Assembly: GCA_964462945.1 (NCBI GenBank)
Contig: CAYWZW010000011.1
Location: 31,004-95,003 of the forward strand
DNA: 64,000 nt
Direction of reading: 5' to 3'
Source: GCA-020343675 sp964462945
GTDB lineage: Bacteria; Planctomycetota; Phycisphaerae; Sedimentisphaerales; Anaerobacaceae
Below are positions 62,890 to 64,000 of the stretch, one piece after another; positions within the stretch are counted from its first letter, which is position 1, and each line of letters begins with the position of its first letter. A program made the translations under genes and the position numbers. Under the pieces are notes generated by a model. It was not told where the DNA came from and made no database searches. It saw only the letters and a program-made list of their open reading frames with translations.

Positions 62890-63858
62890 CTAATCAGCCG
62901 TGCGGTCTTTTGCATCGGCTCCATTGAACTTGTTATACCCACAACTAATGGTCTTTATGTCGCCTTCAATCCAGATTACAAACGATCCCAGTGGCGAAAA
63001 AACGTGCCTTTCGGCGTTAAACATCACACGTCGGTTCATCGTTGCAACATTTCCTGGTTCAGCATGAACAACCTCTTTCAAAGGGTCTTCGAAGGTGCCA
63101 TAGAAACCTGCACGCCGACTGATGGGAAAGAAAACCTCCGTTTCTCGCTTCCCTAAGCCGATCGGACCCTGACGACCGGACTTCCATTCGATAACTACCG
63201 GCTGGTCCGAGCAGATGAATTCTGGCCCGTCTTGAGGGGCGATTATTAATGACCAAGTTCGCTCACCGAGAATCTGCAAGATATTATCGAACGCGTTCAG
63301 TTCGACCCGAAGATTGCTTTGGGGAGAAAATTCGATTTTGTAGTTTCTCTCTTCTATGAAGCGCTTCATCTCCTCGAATGATATTGAATCCGAGATGTTC
63401 TCGCCATTATCCCTCGCTTTTCGGACATGGTGCTCCCATAATTGTTTATCTGATACTAGCAAGTCACCGATTATGTGAATTAGTTGTTCTCGGGCATGGT
63501 TGAAGGATTTACGAACGAATGGATTACGTACCGCGATGAGACAAATCAGATTGAGAATGGAGTTGCAATCGTCATCGTTGGGGAATTCTTCTGTGGCGAC
63601 TGTATTCGCAATTGCTTGGACTGCTTTCTGCCCCAGCGAAGATAATGCGTTTTCGATAGCATCCGGCTGATGGCCCTCGATATCGACGCGATTGAAATCG
63701 AGCTCAACTGCAACATTTTTCGGCGATGTTCGAAATGAACGCCCAGATTCGACTTCGAGCACAAAGAACTGCCCTTCCTCCGTGCCCTTGTCCGTAAATC
63801 GGGCCAAGTAGGATTGCGGTAGGTAGTGATGACGTCTCGCTGTCGCTTTCTTTTTCAT
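62890..63858 (-). CDS. DUF4238 family protein
   Basis: 322 residues. The DUF4238 signature is at the N-terminus, TARRHHYLPQSYLARFTD, a HHY-P-x-x-YL-x-x-F pattern. Further conserved pieces are FRTSPKNVAVELDFN and LIIAPQDGPEFICSDQPVV (D-x-P in the later half). No signal peptide or membrane segment. The function of the family is unknown; members occur sporadically and often near mobile DNA. It lies 248 bp from prfB with nothing in between beyond the promoter, and the right window edge beyond it is noncoding. Confidence 0.85.
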   Translation of the reverse strand: MKKKATARRHHYLPQSYLARFTDKGTEEGQFFVLEVESGRSFRTSPKNVAVELDFNRVDIEGHQPDAIENALSSLGQKAVQAIANTVATEEFPNDDDCNSILNLICLIAVRNPFVRKSFNHAREQLIHIIGDLLVSDKQLWEHHVRKARDNGENISDSISFEEMKRFIEERNYKIEFSPQSNLRVELNAFDNILQILGERTWSLIIAPQDGPEFICSDQPVVIEWKSGRQGPIGLGKRETEVFFPISRRAGFYGTFEDPLKEVVHAEPGNVATMNRRVMFNAERHVFSPLGSFVIWIEGDIKTISCGYNKFNGADAKDRTAD

Positions 63859-64000
63859 CTCATTAGGTTAACACACGGGCTCATGAGACGCGAGGTTACG
63901 AGCGGTCTTAATGAACCCCGATGTTATCAAGAATAATTATCGTCGTACTTAGGGCTTGCTGAACAACCCATATAGAGTCCTTAACAGATTTTGGCCTCAC

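Overview
The window looks like chromosomal DNA of a free-living heterotroph of the PVC group, most likely a Planctomycetota of the Phycisphaerae/Sedimentisphaerales type. This is inferred from gene content: Tat-exported Gfo/Idh/MocA oxidoreductases and sugar isomerases, a VCBS-repeat/DUF1080 protein, a GH127 enzyme, BlaI/M56 pairs with large C-terminal domains, a GKRP-like tandem-SIS protein and a TTG/GTG-tolerant start pattern. No 16S gene is present, so the assignment is tentative. The DNA is moderately GC-rich and mostly coding. There is one tRNA, no CRISPR array, no complete insertion sequence and no prophage.

Layout. (1) 1-6.65 kb: a muramic-acid salvage block with a 5'-truncated NamZ-type muramidase, a reverse-strand GKRP-like tandem-SIS protein, and an overlapping anmK-murQ-sodium/solute symporter operon. 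(2) 7.2-13.1 kb: an O-methyltransferase, an unknown 285-aa protein, and three exported or cytoplasmic sugar-metabolism proteins (two Gfo/Idh/MocA, one TIM-barrel isomerase). (3) 13.1-17.2 kb: an MttB-family methyltransferase, a truncated PurF-like protein, an HU-like protein, a DUF6941 protein and a small membrane protein. (4) 17.4-23.3 kb: two consecutive BlaI-M56 regulatory modules, each with a dyad operator between its -35 and -10 boxes. (5) 23.5-29.5 kb: a radical-SAM/B12 protein with a leaderless-looking promoter, then an overlapping pair of secreted GH127 and VCBS-DUF1080 proteins. (6) 29.6-38.5 kb: tRNA-Ser(CGA), an orphan adenine-methyltransferase-type protein, NadE, a secreted SagB-nitroreductase/DJ-1 fusion, a serine hydrolase-DUF5060-DUF4038 fusion and a VanZ-like protein.

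(7) 38.6-57.9 kb: a large exopolysaccharide/O-antigen locus. It has a phosphoglycosyl transferase and a WecA/TagO-like transferase for lipid-linked initiation, a DegT aminotransferase, four glycosyltransferase domain sets, a beta-helix protein, a Wzy/ligase-like polymerase, a small kinase, a methyltransferase, a Wzx-like flippase, a DUF2723 protein, a bifunctional fucokinase/GDP-fucose pyrophosphorylase and a nucleotide-sugar epimerase. Most of it reads on the minus strand with very short gaps, so it is probably one long operon that delivers GDP-fucose and other sugars to a surface glycan. (8) 58.5-63.9 kb: a tandem PTPS/QueD-like protein and FolE (pterin entry), PepA, release factor 2 with its programmed +1 frameshift, and a DUF4238 protein.

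Intergenic regions hold short interspersed palindromic repeats, including a 108-bp hairpin element inside the polysaccharide operon that shares a 16-bp core with two other sites.
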